From Lycium barbarum (Eukaryota > Streptophyta > Magnoliopsida > Solanales > Solanaceae), in contig NC_083346.1 of the NCBI RefSeq assembly GCF_019175385.1, forward strand, positions 83,714,543 to 83,778,542: a DNA stretch of 64,000 nucleotides. Direction: 5' to 3'. The first letter of the stretch is position 1; each line of letters opens with the position of its first letter. A program made the translations under genes and the position numbers. The notes below the pieces were generated by a model. That model saw only the letters and a list, made by a program, of their open reading frames with translations, had not been told where the DNA came from and ran no database searches. This document shows positions 11,912 to 20,896 of this stretch, piece by piece.

Positions 11912-13041
11912 TCATTACAGGTTTACCTCGCACTCCTCGAAAATATGACTCTATATGGGTTATTGTGGATAGGCTGATAAAATCAGCTCATTTTCTTCCA
12001 GTCAGGACTACTTATTCAGCTGAGGACTATGCAAGGTTATACCTCAAGGAGATAGTGAGACTTCACGGGGTTCCCACATCTATTATCTCCGACAGAGGAG
12101 CTCAGTTTACAGCCAACTTCTGGAGATCATTCCAAGAGGGATTGGGGACACAGGTGAGTCTTAGCACAGCATTTCACCCTCAGATTGACGGGCAGGCCGA
12201 GCGTACTATTCAGACACTAGGAGATATGTTACGAGCTTGTGTTATTGATTTCAGAGGTAGCTGGGACGATCATTTGCCACTTATCAAGTTTGCTTATAAT
12301 AATAGCTACCATTCTAGTATCCAGATGGCACCGTATGAGGCCTTATATGGGAGGAAGTGCTGGTCACCTATTGGTTGGTTTGATGTTAGTGAGACTAAAT
12401 TAATAGGCCCAGACATGATTCAGCAAGCTGTTGATAAGGTGAAGATTATTCAGGAGAGGTTATTGGCAGCCCAGAGTCGACAGAAGTCATATGCAGATAA
12501 TCGACGTCGACACTTAGAGTTTCAAGTTGGTGATTGGGTGTTCTTGAAGGTGTCACCCATGAAGGGTGTAATGAGATTCGGCAAGAAAGGAAAGCTTAGC
12601 CCGAGGTACATTGGGCCTTATCAGATTGTCCGTAGGATAGGTAGGGTTGCCTATGAGTTAGATCTACCATCTGATTTGGAAGCAGTACATCCAGTCTTTC
12701 ATGTGTCGATGCTTCGAAAATGTATTGGCGACCCTTCTAGAGTATTCCCCGTAGATGATGTTCAGGTGACAGAAGAGTTGTCCTATGGGGAGAAACCTAT
12801 AGCTATACTTGATCGGCAAGTTAGAAGATTGCGTACTAAGGATGTGGCTTCCGTCAAAGTGTTATGGCAAAATAATAATAGAGAAGAGATGACCTGGGAA
12901 GCCGAAGATGAGATGAAGAATAAGTATCCTTACTTGTTCCCTACGCCTGCAGGTACATTAAGTCTCTCACTTGACTATATTGATTGGTATATGAGACTAC
13001 ATGTTATGGCGATAAGGGAAACATCTCTGAAATTTTTATAA
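11912..13041 (+). pseudogene. 5'-truncated gypsy pol: integrase core and chromodomain
   Basis: Homology to the intact pol starts at [15 protein letters not shown], just after the first catalytic Asp of integrase. The frame then stays open through the second Asp (SDRGAQFT), the Glu of AERTIQT, the GPY-type region ([10 protein letters not shown]) and a C-terminal chromodomain ([16 protein letters not shown]). Gag, protease, RT and RNase H are missing. The frame extends upstream into LTR sequence by chance and has no proper start. Integrase joins element cDNA into the genome and the chromodomain of this clade directs it to heterochromatin, but this fragment cannot act alone. The unbroken frame suggests that it became truncated recently. 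Confidence 0.9.
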
Positions 13042-13060
13042 GCCTTTGGAGGACCAATTT

Positions 13061-13096
13061 AACATTCGAGGACGAATGTTCTAAAGGAGGGAAGGA
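13061..13096 (+). other. Palindrome and polypurine tract
   Basis: AACATTCG (13061-13068), AGGA, CGAATGTT (13073-13080), then CTAAAGGAGGGAAGGA directly before the LTR start at 13097. The purine run is the primer site for plus-strand DNA synthesis. The palindrome recurs before every polypurine tract in the window. Confidence 0.85.
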
Positions 13097-13418
13097 TGTT
13101 ATATCCCGTATTTTTGTACGTTGGATTATTAGTAAGCCAATCGACATAAGTTTAAGGGCGAGATTATTTTTGGGATGTGAGACAAGGACTTTTAATCCCG
13201 ATTTTTAATATGGCACGACTTGCTTGTAAATTCCAATTAGTATAGAAATATTAGTGGAGATTAGGGATTAATTAACCATGATTAGATTATTAAGTGGGGA
13301 TTAAGGATTAATTAGCCTAATTAGCATATAAAGTGGGCCCCACCGAATTCTTTAATAAAAAAAAAATAATAAAATGATGTTTCACTATGGTGGACACGTG
13401 TAGGGTTATTAGGATGCC

Positions 13419-13427
13419 TATAAATAT
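13419..13427 (+). promoter_or_regulatory. LTR TATA box
   Basis: CTATAAATA lies 322 bp into the LTR and about 220 bp before the donor-like site at 13640, the right order for a U3 promoter followed by a transcribed leader. The start site itself is not visible in sequence. Confidence 0.6.
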
Positions 13428-13636
13428 CATTTTGATGAGTAAGTTTAGTCATCCATTACTTTTCATCTTCCACAAAAATTAATTTAGAAAGAGAGGCAAG
13501 GATTAGCTAGAGAGAGAGAGAGGGTTCGGCCATGGCAGCCCTTAGCCGAGCTTGAGGATTAAAGGGGAGAAAAATTAAATTTCTAAGGTGTTGTAAACAT
13601 CCAAGTGATTAGCAACGTTAAGGAGCCAAGCTTGTT

Positions 13637-13646
13637 AAGGTAAGAT
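13637..13646 (+). other. Putative conserved splice donor in LTR
   Basis: AAG|GTAAGATTT with GT at 13640-13641, a near-consensus plant 5' splice site 543 bp after the LTR start. The same motif lies at a comparable place in nearly all LTRs of the window. Confidence 0.5.
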
Positions 13647-14462
13647 TTAATTCTCTCTAACATGTTTTAGAGGTAGTTTGGACTTTGTATAAATTGGTAA
13701 ATGTGGAATTGGATGTAAAGAATTGTGTGTGATGATGCTAGGTTGTTGTTTGGGCCGTGTGTGGGGGTTGTTCTAACTTAAAAATGATGAATTAATTTTG
13801 ATGTTGTTGTCGTTATGGTTGTCATTGATCGTGTGATGAAAGTGAAAGAATTTGATGCTTAAGGTTATAATTGTATTGTATTCGAGAATGATTTGGTTGT
13901 GTGGAAAGGAATGAAAATATAGTTATAAGTAGGTATATGTGTTGTTGTTCTTGTGAACTTGGAAGACTAAGTGTAGTTAAGGCTCGTATTGTGTTGTTAT
14001 AATTGATAGGCTACTTTAGGACTTATTAATGTTAAGATACTTTTCTTGCATATAGGAGTTGAGGCCATTGCTGTGTTGTTGCTAATGCGAATCACTAATT
14101 TGATGAGAAAGGAATGTATAAAATATCGTATGCGAAGCGTATGTGGCTTATTGGGTACATATTTTAGATGTTTGAGGTGTATCGGGCATTATTATGTTAT
14201 GTGGGCTGTTTTGGAGTACCCTCGGATCTTGTTTCGACTAGTTCTTAATGCGATAACTTAGACGTGCTTTGGTTGTTGCTATGTTAGTTGTTGTATGGTT
14301 GAACGATATAAGGGAAATGCTGCCCAATTGTCTTGAAATAAGCTACTAACGTTGAAGTACATTTTGTGCCTTTTCGTAGCTTAACCATAGTCTTGACGTC
14401 TTAATATAGGTTGAGATATTTTGGGCAACGTATACATATCGAGTCACGGATTAAGAGCCAAA

Positions 14463-14502
14463 GGTATGTAAAGTTATCCCTTCCTTTTTTTGGCATGATC
14501 TT
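14463..14502 (+). other. Conserved LTR block GGTATGTAA...GGCATG
   Basis: GGTATGTAAAG, then TATCCCTTCC and GGCATGAT. Versions of this block occur in almost every LTR here and form one of their best-conserved stretches. Function unknown. Confidence 0.6.
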
Positions 14503-14878
14503 TATGAAACAAACGGATGACGTATATATGACTCCAAAGAAACTCCTATTCTTAGAACCACTAGGATGGCTAATGTCCTTGATTTCCAGAGCTTACTTTA
14601 TTATGTCTTGATACGTATCTATGATTTCTGAAGTTCTATTTGATATGTTCCATAGTGACATTCGAAGGGTACTTGATATGACTATTGTCTTGATTTCCAA
14701 ATGATAGTTCGTTTGAATATTATATTGAGTCTCAAATATAATCTAGTTTGCATATGGTTGCTCACTACTCTGCTCGTGCATGCCTAAATATTTCTTTCAC
14801 TGAGTCCCGGGCCGGGTATGTTTTCGGGCACAATTTTACTGCATTGTTCAGCGAGTCCCTCATTAGAGGGCCAGGTAC

Positions 14879-14880
<2 letters not shown>

Positions 14881-14930
<50 letters not shown>
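14881..14930. repeat. (TA)n microsatellite
   Basis: About 50 bp of uninterrupted TA. The YIYIYI reading frames through it are artefacts. Confidence 0.95.
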
Positions 14931-14934
<4 letters not shown>

Positions 14935-15165
14935 ATGATGATGTGATGATATGATGATATGATGATGTGATTATGGCGCCAAGGATGGCATGTGATGACT
15001 TTATTCACCGAGTCCCATAATGGGCCGGGTATGATATATGATATTGATATGCATGATTTACATTTCATAAGGCAAGTGTATTGGTATTTTGAATGTCATA
15101 CTAGTCTCTTGTGATCCCCATTTCAGTCATGATCCTCTTTATTGTATTTCATGCTTTATATGCTC

Positions 15166-15299
15166 AGTACATATCTCGTACTGACCTCCTTTCTTCGGGG
15201 GGCTGCGTTTCATGCGCACAGGTACAAATACTCAATTTGGCGATCCTCCAGCTTAGGACTTCTACTCAGCTGTCTTGGAGAGCTCCATTGTTTCGGAGC
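15166..15299 (+). other. LTR hairpin module, copy 4
   Basis: AGTAC 15166-15170 with GTACT 15178-15182; a CTCC...GGGG stem next; CTGCG 15203-15207 with a partly mismatched CACAG; GCTCC 15282-15286 with GGAGC 15295-15299. Confidence 0.7.
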
Positions 15300-15474
15300 C
15301 TAGACTTTTGGTACAGATCCTTTTGATGTATATATATGTTTACCCAGGGGTATGGCGGGGCCCTGTCCCGTCATATTTCACTATCGATACTCTTAGAGGT
15401 CTGTAGACATATGTGTGGGTTGTGTATAAGTTTTGTTCAGCTGTGTCTGTACGATGTGCTATGGATATGTTCGT

Positions 15475-15590
15475 CTGTTGTGGCAGCCTTGTCGGCTTGC
15501 GTATGGTATTGATATGTAGTGGCAACCTTGTCGGCTTGTGTATCACATTGACACATAGTGGCAGCCTTGTCGGCTTGCATACCATATTAT
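15475..15590 (+). repeat. Three ~40-bp tandem repeats
   Basis: Three spaced copies of (G/A)TGGCA(G/A)CCTTGTCGGCTTG separated by diverged linkers. Similar CTTGTCGGCTT units occur singly or in pairs near the 3' end of other LTRs (for example 40066-40110 and 39173-39230), so the array expanded within the family. Confidence 0.75.
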
Positions 15591-15629
15591 GTTTTGATTA
15601 GTTGTGACTCCTCAGGAGACAGGTTATCT

Positions 15630-15631
<2 letters not shown>

Positions 15632-15663
<32 letters not shown>
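15632..15663. repeat. (TA)n microsatellite
   Basis: About 30 bp of TA near the 3' end of the 13097-15800 LTR. Confidence 0.9.
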
Positions 15664-15667
<4 letters not shown>

Positions 15668-15800
15668 ACGTTATGAACCTTTGGAATTCTTTTGCGAGTT
15701 TCCATATTGTTCTTAGATTCAGTTTGACTATATCTAACAGGTACGTACACGAGTGTCCAGCTCGGGCACTAGTCATGGCTCACGGGGCTGGGTCGTGACA

Positions 15801-16393
15801 TGAGAATATTTTCCGATGACGATTATGATGATGATGATTCCGTGTTAAAAGGTTCCAAGTTTACGATTTCAATGACGATATGAGAATGTTGAGCTATTTC
15901 TTGATTTCTCAATTTTATTCATGGATGATGACTATTTTTAAAGATTCCAAAGTATATGAATTGACGCCTTATGAGATTTATGATCCTATTCTATGGTTTC
16001 TCTTGATGTTATTCTTCATTTATAGTCTCACCTTATAATAATTGTTCCTTCAAGGTGAGACAAAGCGACCATGATTATTCCATAATATAATCGGAGGTTA
16101 CCGACCTTACGTCACTCCGATATAGGCATAGTTTTCTTTGGGCTCTCATGCATGCTGCTTATATGATATATGTATATGCATATGGGGAATATGGGAAAAA
16201 GGGAGTGGCGCTATAGACGCATGGCCACCTGATCAGTTGGTGTAACTTATCATCCCGGACGCGGGATGCCCAGACGCGGGACATATGTGGTTAAATGGAT
16301 CGGGCGGATGTTCCTCGGCATATTTTCTGTATATATAAACAAGAAATGTTTTTCAAAGAAAGCTAAGCATGCATGACATCCGCCCTAAGAGGC
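15801..16393 (+). mobile_element. 5' LTR remnant of a LARD-like element
   Basis: Closely similar to 36115-36700 of the 34688-37333 LTR, so the two are one LTR pair. The upstream part is missing because the truncated 13097-15800 element was inserted here. The downstream ~630 bp, including the hairpin module and primer-binding site, are also missing: at GGCACTCAC the sequence switches to internal DNA. Confidence 0.8.
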
Positions 16394-16414
16394 ACTCACA
16401 GAGTCTAGGAAAGA

Positions 16415-16942
16415 TTGCTTCTGAACTTTTTTCCTGTAGGTAAGTACAGACTGACGAAAGATGACGAGATCAGATCAGCCTCGGATAGTGGGGGTGCTAA
16501 GAAGGCCCCCAGATCAGATCCAGGACCCCAGGCTCCAGGACCCAGCAGGAGGAGCCTTAGTTATTCAATTGAGACTAATCCCTCGGAGGACCCAGTGATG
16601 ATTCCTCCAGAGTTTTTGACTCCTAGGGAGGAGGACCCCCCAGAGGACAGCTATGATACACATCCGTCTGAGTATTCGTCTGGGACACCGGAGGAGGAGA
16701 TCCTCGGTGTCATACCAGCTGCTCCTATGGTGGAGCACTACGTCAGACCAGCTTCCCCCGTGAGTGTTACGGATTATTCTAGCCCTCTATCCTGGCCGTC
16801 GGTGAACCAGGAGTTGCCCGGTTATCTATATCCCTCGGACTCAGATGAGAGAGATGATGAAGGCCAGACGAGCAGGTTGTGGGTAGACGATGACGAGGAG
16901 CACACTTCACCTTATAGTTCACCAGATCAGACTAGAGACTGA
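16415..16942 (+). CDS. Unrecognised acidic Pro/Ser-rich open frame of the LARD-like element
   Basis: A 175-codon open frame with a strongly biased composition: rich in Asp, Glu, Pro and Ser, with segments such as PPEFLTPREEDPPEDSYD and WVDDDEEHTSPYSSPDQ. No zinc knuckle, protease or other domain is visible. The frame has no ATG before codon 62 (16598). An ATG at 16461 opens a different frame of only 43 codons, and a pyrimidine-rich CTGTAG (16433-16439) just upstream could be a splice acceptor, as before gag in the other elements. It could be a decayed gag N-terminus or an accessory ORF. I do not recognise it and am unsure that it is translated. Confidence 0.4.
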   Translation: MLLNFFPVGKYRLTKDDEIRSASDSGGAKKAPRSDPGPQAPGPSRRSLSYSIETNPSEDPVMIPPEFLTPREEDPPEDSYDTHPSEYSSGTPEEEILGVIPAAPMVEHYVRPASPVSVTDYSSPLSWPSVNQELPGYLYPSDSDERDDEGQTSRLWVDDDEEHTSPYSSPDQTRD

Positions 16943-17555
16943 TCGGCTACAGGTATACGAGCCTTTGTTGGAATCTTCTATGTATGTGTAATTGCTGTTG
17001 ACTAGCACGTAACAGCGGCGACCAAGGTGTTTTCGCCACCATTGGGAATCTGAAAATCTAAGATGAAAGATAGTTATACACATAGGTAAAAAGTGAAGAT
17101 TGAGGATTGAAAAGGCCAAAATAGAAACTGTGTAGGCGGAAGAGTAAAAGATCCTTTCTAATTCGGAGGGAGATGTGTTACGAGAATATTTTGGAACCTG
17201 TCAAGACTTCAATTTGCTCTAGATTATATGATGAAAGGCATGCAGTAAGGTGTGTGCGGTTATACCAGCATTAACGCACCGGATTTCATCAAAGTTTCAA
17301 GGTTAAGCGTGCTGGGGTGAGAGAAATGTTAGGATGAGTGACCCCCTGGGAAGTGTACTAAAAGTCCTATAAATCTAGACATAAGAGATAGATAAGAAGC
17401 TAGAGTAGCCTAAGGGAAGTTGGAGTATGCGGAGTGGTTGGAAACTCTAAGGGATTGCGAAGGATGAGGCGGATTAGACCGGTGAAGAGAAAGAAGGTGC
17501 ATCACAGCTCTAGAACTAGGGTGAGTTTGAGTAACGTTTGGAAACACTTTGTAAG
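16943..17555 (+). mobile_element. Internal non-coding part of the LARD-like element, left portion
   Basis: Purine-rich sequence without a long frame. It continues at 31423 after removal of the solo LTR and its target duplication. Confidence 0.65.
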
Positions 17556-18250
17556 TGTCACGACCCAACCCTGTGGGCCGTGACTAGTGCCCGAGATGGA
17601 CACCCATACACACCTACTTGCCCAAATCAACATATCCATAACTTATCCATATCCAACATATATTAGTTTATACTGATACGTGTTAGAACCCGTATTTTTG
17701 TACAGTGGAATAATCCGGATTTATTTATGATAAGCTAAGGACAAAATTATTTTGGGATACAAAGTCGGGATTCTTGACCTTCGAATTTATTTTGAGATAT
17801 AAGTTGTGCATGAATTTATTGGTATGGAACAATTAGGAAAATTTGGGACCAAAAGTGATAAAATTTGAAGTGGAAAGTCATCCACAAATTCCATGTGGTG
17901 CCCACACAACTTTGTGTCATCTTCTAAGTGGAACAACTCATTATGTGGGCCAAGGGACCTTGACCAAGTCTTGCTAACTTAAATAAAGATGACCACTTCA
18001 TTTTTCTCTTCATCTACACTTAAAAAAAAAAAAAAAAAAAAGAAGTGAAGCTCCCTCCATTAAGGAGCTCACGGCCACAACCCAAAAAAAAAAAAAAAAT
18101 CCACCTCCATTTCTTGTCCTTCTAAAATTATTTTGATGATGAAAACCTATTATATTGAGGTCCCTAAGTAGCGTGGAAGCATCGTTGGAGCGATCAACCC
18201 ATTGTTTTTCATCTTTTGGAAACCCTAGCCTATTGGAAGTTGAAGAGAAA

Positions 18251-18260
18251 AAGGTAAGAT
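18251..18260 (+). other. Putative splice donor in 5' LTR
   Basis: AAG|GTAAGAT, GT at 18254-18255, 573 bp into the LTR. It could pair with the acceptor just before gag at 20893-20894, defining a leader intron of about 2.6 kb that removes most of the LTR's 3' part and the PBS. Inferred from sequence only. Confidence 0.5.
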
Positions 18261-20060
18261 TTGATCTTGTATTTGTGTTATGAAGGTTCTATTCATGTTG
18301 TAGTATCTTATTATGGTTGAAAATCATGAAATAAAGAATGGTGAAGTGGATGCCATATGTATGAGGGTTGGGCGTGTGACGGGTGTTGTTGTGTTGTGAT
18401 TAAAATTATGAATTAATGTTTAGTTAGTTGATTATGATCATTGTAAGGTGAAGAACAATTGGAAATCATCCATATATGTGTATGTGTAGTGTTGATTGAA
18501 ATGGGTCACATTATATGACGATGAACGAATGAACGTCGCTTAATGTTTTAATCGTCGTCGCTATGAATCTTATGTTGGAAATGAATGTTTGTTGACTCAA
18601 AATGATGTTGTTAATGTGCGGACTGTTTTTGGAGGTTATTGTATATTTATTGTAATTGGTATATTGATGAGATAGCATTGTTAGAATGTAAATTGAGGAT
18701 ACAAACCATGATTTGGAAATGAAAAAAAAAAAACAATAAATTAAAGGGCTGTCTCGGTTGGGGCTGTGTTCGGCCAGCTTGGAGAAAAAAATTTGGGTTG
18801 TTGGAAATGTTGTATGAATTGCTTAGAATGTCTTGAAATGTTTTTGGTATGGGTTCGGGTTAGTATGTGAGCGTATAAGCGTCGATTTTGGCTTGAAGGT
18901 AAGTCGTCGAATTGAATTTATGAAAGTTGATGAATGATGGAAAAGAGAGCTATTATTGTTGTATTACCTTTCGGATTGATTATTAATGTTGTTAGGTTGG
19001 TTGCTGTTGTTGTTGTTGATTGATACGGCCGAGTTAAATTCTCGGGGTAGCCTATTTACAGGGGAAATGCTGCCCATATTTCTGTAGAATTAAGGGCGAA
19101 ATTGGAATTTAATGCCCAAAAAGTCTTTAGCTAATGTTTGGCATTTTATGGCTTGTTTATAGATCGTGGGCAGCCCGAATCATAGGTTGGATTTAGCTTG
19201 AGTTTAATGCCCAAAAATAGGCTATGATATAAGCCTCGAGGAAACTCTATTCTCACAATCCGAGCATGTTTATGAATCGCATTTGTTCTTTGGCATCCTT
19301 GCCTTGTCATGGCAAAACATTGATCCTTATGTTCTTGGAATCCATAATTTGTAAAGATTATATGAAAGCTGATTTTTGTTTTAAAGTTCATTCTTTAGCG
19401 ATTCCAAAACTTCAAACGCTCATAATTTCCTCAGAAAAGCTCGGATTGCTTTGAAATTTTCGTAGGAGTTTGTATGATATAAAATGAGTATGTTTTTCAT
19501 AGGCGGGCTCAGTTCGGGCCTATACTCGTCCGTGGGTCCCGCGACGCCCTTTAGGTAATTTCGGTAACTTTGGGAAGAAAATGTTGTAATTATTGTTCCG
19601 ATTTCAAATATGACTATTTTACTTATCTTTTGGATTTATGATGATGATTTTATGCATATGATTCCTCACTACTCCGCTCGTGCCCTATGATATCGTTCGC
19701 CGGTTCCCGGGCCGGTTTTGTTGTCGTGCGCTTTGTGATACATTCCGGTGTTATGCTGTGATTATGGTTCACCGTGCTCCTCGCTCGAGGGCCGGGTTCC
19801 ACTTATGTTTGGCGTTATGCTGTGTTCGGTGTTATGCTGTGTTGTGATGTGTGACGGGGATTCGGAGATTTGAAACTTTCTGGTGTTATGCTGTGTTGTG
19901 GCGCCATCGACAGGCGGGCGACCACATTTTCCTGTGCCCTATGCATAATTTATACTTTGGAAATAAACATTTTGATATTTTTTTTTATATGTATTATTTT
20001 CTATATATCTGATTCGATTATTGTTCAGAATTATTTCTGTACCTTCTGCTTTGCATACTC

Positions 20061-20192
20061 AGTACATATTTCGTACTGACCCCCTTCTCCGGGGGCTGCG
20101 TTTCATGCCCGCAGGTACGGACGCGCAGCCTGGTGATCCACCTGTTTAGGACACCCTTTCTGCTATTCGGAGTGCTCCTCTCTTTCCGGAGC
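20061..20192 (+). other. LTR hairpin module, copy 5
   Basis: AGTAC 20061-20065 with GTACT 20073-20077; CCCCC 20080-20084 with GGGGG 20091-20095; CTGCG 20096-20100 with CGCAG 20110-20114; GCTCC 20174-20178 with GGAGC 20188-20192. The second and third stems abut without a spacer. Confidence 0.75.
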
Positions 20193-20349
20193 TTATACTT
20201 TTGGTATATATGTTTTTATTAGTGCATTTGTATATATTCGTTCATGGGTACGGCGGGGCCCTGTCCTGTCATATGATTCTGTCGGTTTGTTTAGAGGTCT
20301 GTGGACATGTTTGTGGGTTAGGGTCTTTCTGTATGGATGTATGTACATG

Positions 20350-20443
20350 TCGTTTGGGCGATCCCATACGCCGAGGCGGCCGGTCCGCATATGTTGTTTG
20401 GGCGATCCTATACGCCGAGGCGGCCGGTCCGCATATGTTTATG
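20350..20443 (+). repeat. Two 47-bp tandem repeats
   Basis: Two near-identical copies of a unit containing GTTTGGGCGATCC(C/T)ATACG and CGAGGCGGCCGGTCCGC. The 3' LTR has the same pair, so the duplication predates insertion. Confidence 0.85.
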
Positions 20444-20692
20444 AATTGCTTGGTTAGCCCTGTGTGGCTTTTGTTGGTATTTTCTGCGTGCAGGGTATAT
20501 TGGATAGTCGGTAAAACAAAGGAAACTCTGCCGAAATTTTTCTGGAAATTACCTAAATTTGAAATAAAGCCTTGTTGGCTTCCGCGATATACTAGAATGA
20601 GTTGATAGAATTTGAGATAATATTTAATAGATGGGTTCGGGTGCCCAGATCGGGCACTAGTCACGGCCTACGGGGTTGGGTCGTGACAGAAG

Positions 20693-20704
20693 TGGTATCA
20701 AAGC
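20693..20704 (+). other. Primer-binding site (initiator tRNA-Met), one mismatch
   Basis: TGGTATCAAAGC, four bases after the 5' LTR. It matches the usual plant initiator-Met PBS TGGTATCAGAGC except for one G-to-A change. The tRNA primes minus-strand cDNA synthesis here. Confidence 0.9.
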
Positions 20705-20882
20705 GCGGTTGTCCTCGGAGTGTCCACAGATCGTGTCTAGTAGAGTCTTGTTTATCGGTGTGTTGTGCACCACATCTATAAACAGGAGGCTACAGGACAT
20801 TTAGGATGTTGTCTTTTCTTCTGATCTTAGATCGTGCGATAGAACTGTGCTATTAGGATGATTCTGTTCTGATCCGTTGTTG

Positions 20883-20894
20883 TTTTTCTTTCAG
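20883..20894 (+). other. Putative splice acceptor directly before gag
   Basis: TTTTTCTTTCAG with AG at 20893-20894, leaving two bases before the ATG at 20897. The pyrimidine tract and position fit a leader intron joined to an LTR donor. Confidence 0.5.
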
Positions 20895-20896
20895 TG

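Larger units (their letters stand above)
13097..15800 (+). mobile_element. 3' LTR of the 5'-truncated gypsy element
   Basis: It starts TGTTATATCCCG after the polypurine tract and ends GGGTCGTGACA at 15800 (2704 bp). The following TGAGA (15801-15805) would be the right target duplication, since the DNA beyond matches 36115 onward, where TGAGA is also found. The left copy is lost with the 5' half of the element. It contains a TATA box, splice-donor-like site, TA microsatellites and hairpin module. Confidence 0.9.
17681..20688 (+). repeat. 5' LTR of the full-length element
   Basis: TGTTAGAACCCG...GGGTCGTGACA, 3008 bp, 56 bp shorter than the 3' LTR. The difference is almost all one site: 12 bp at about 19206-19217 replace 67 bp present at 27371-27440 of the 3' LTR. 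Donor-like AAG|GTAAGAT has its GT at 18254. TTAAATAA at 17979-17986 is a weak TATA candidate. Confidence 0.95.

Noticed and set aside
14748..15068. Frames rich in YIYIYI through TA repeats (also 31351-31658 and 15604-15798)
   Set aside because: They are translations of TA microsatellites in LTRs and carry no protein signal.
20201..20664. Opposed 130-codon frames at 20201-20605 and 20269-20664 (repeated at 28438-28901)
   Set aside because: They lie in both LTRs, overlap on opposite strands, and have no start context or domain. Their repetition reflects LTR identity, not conservation of a protein.
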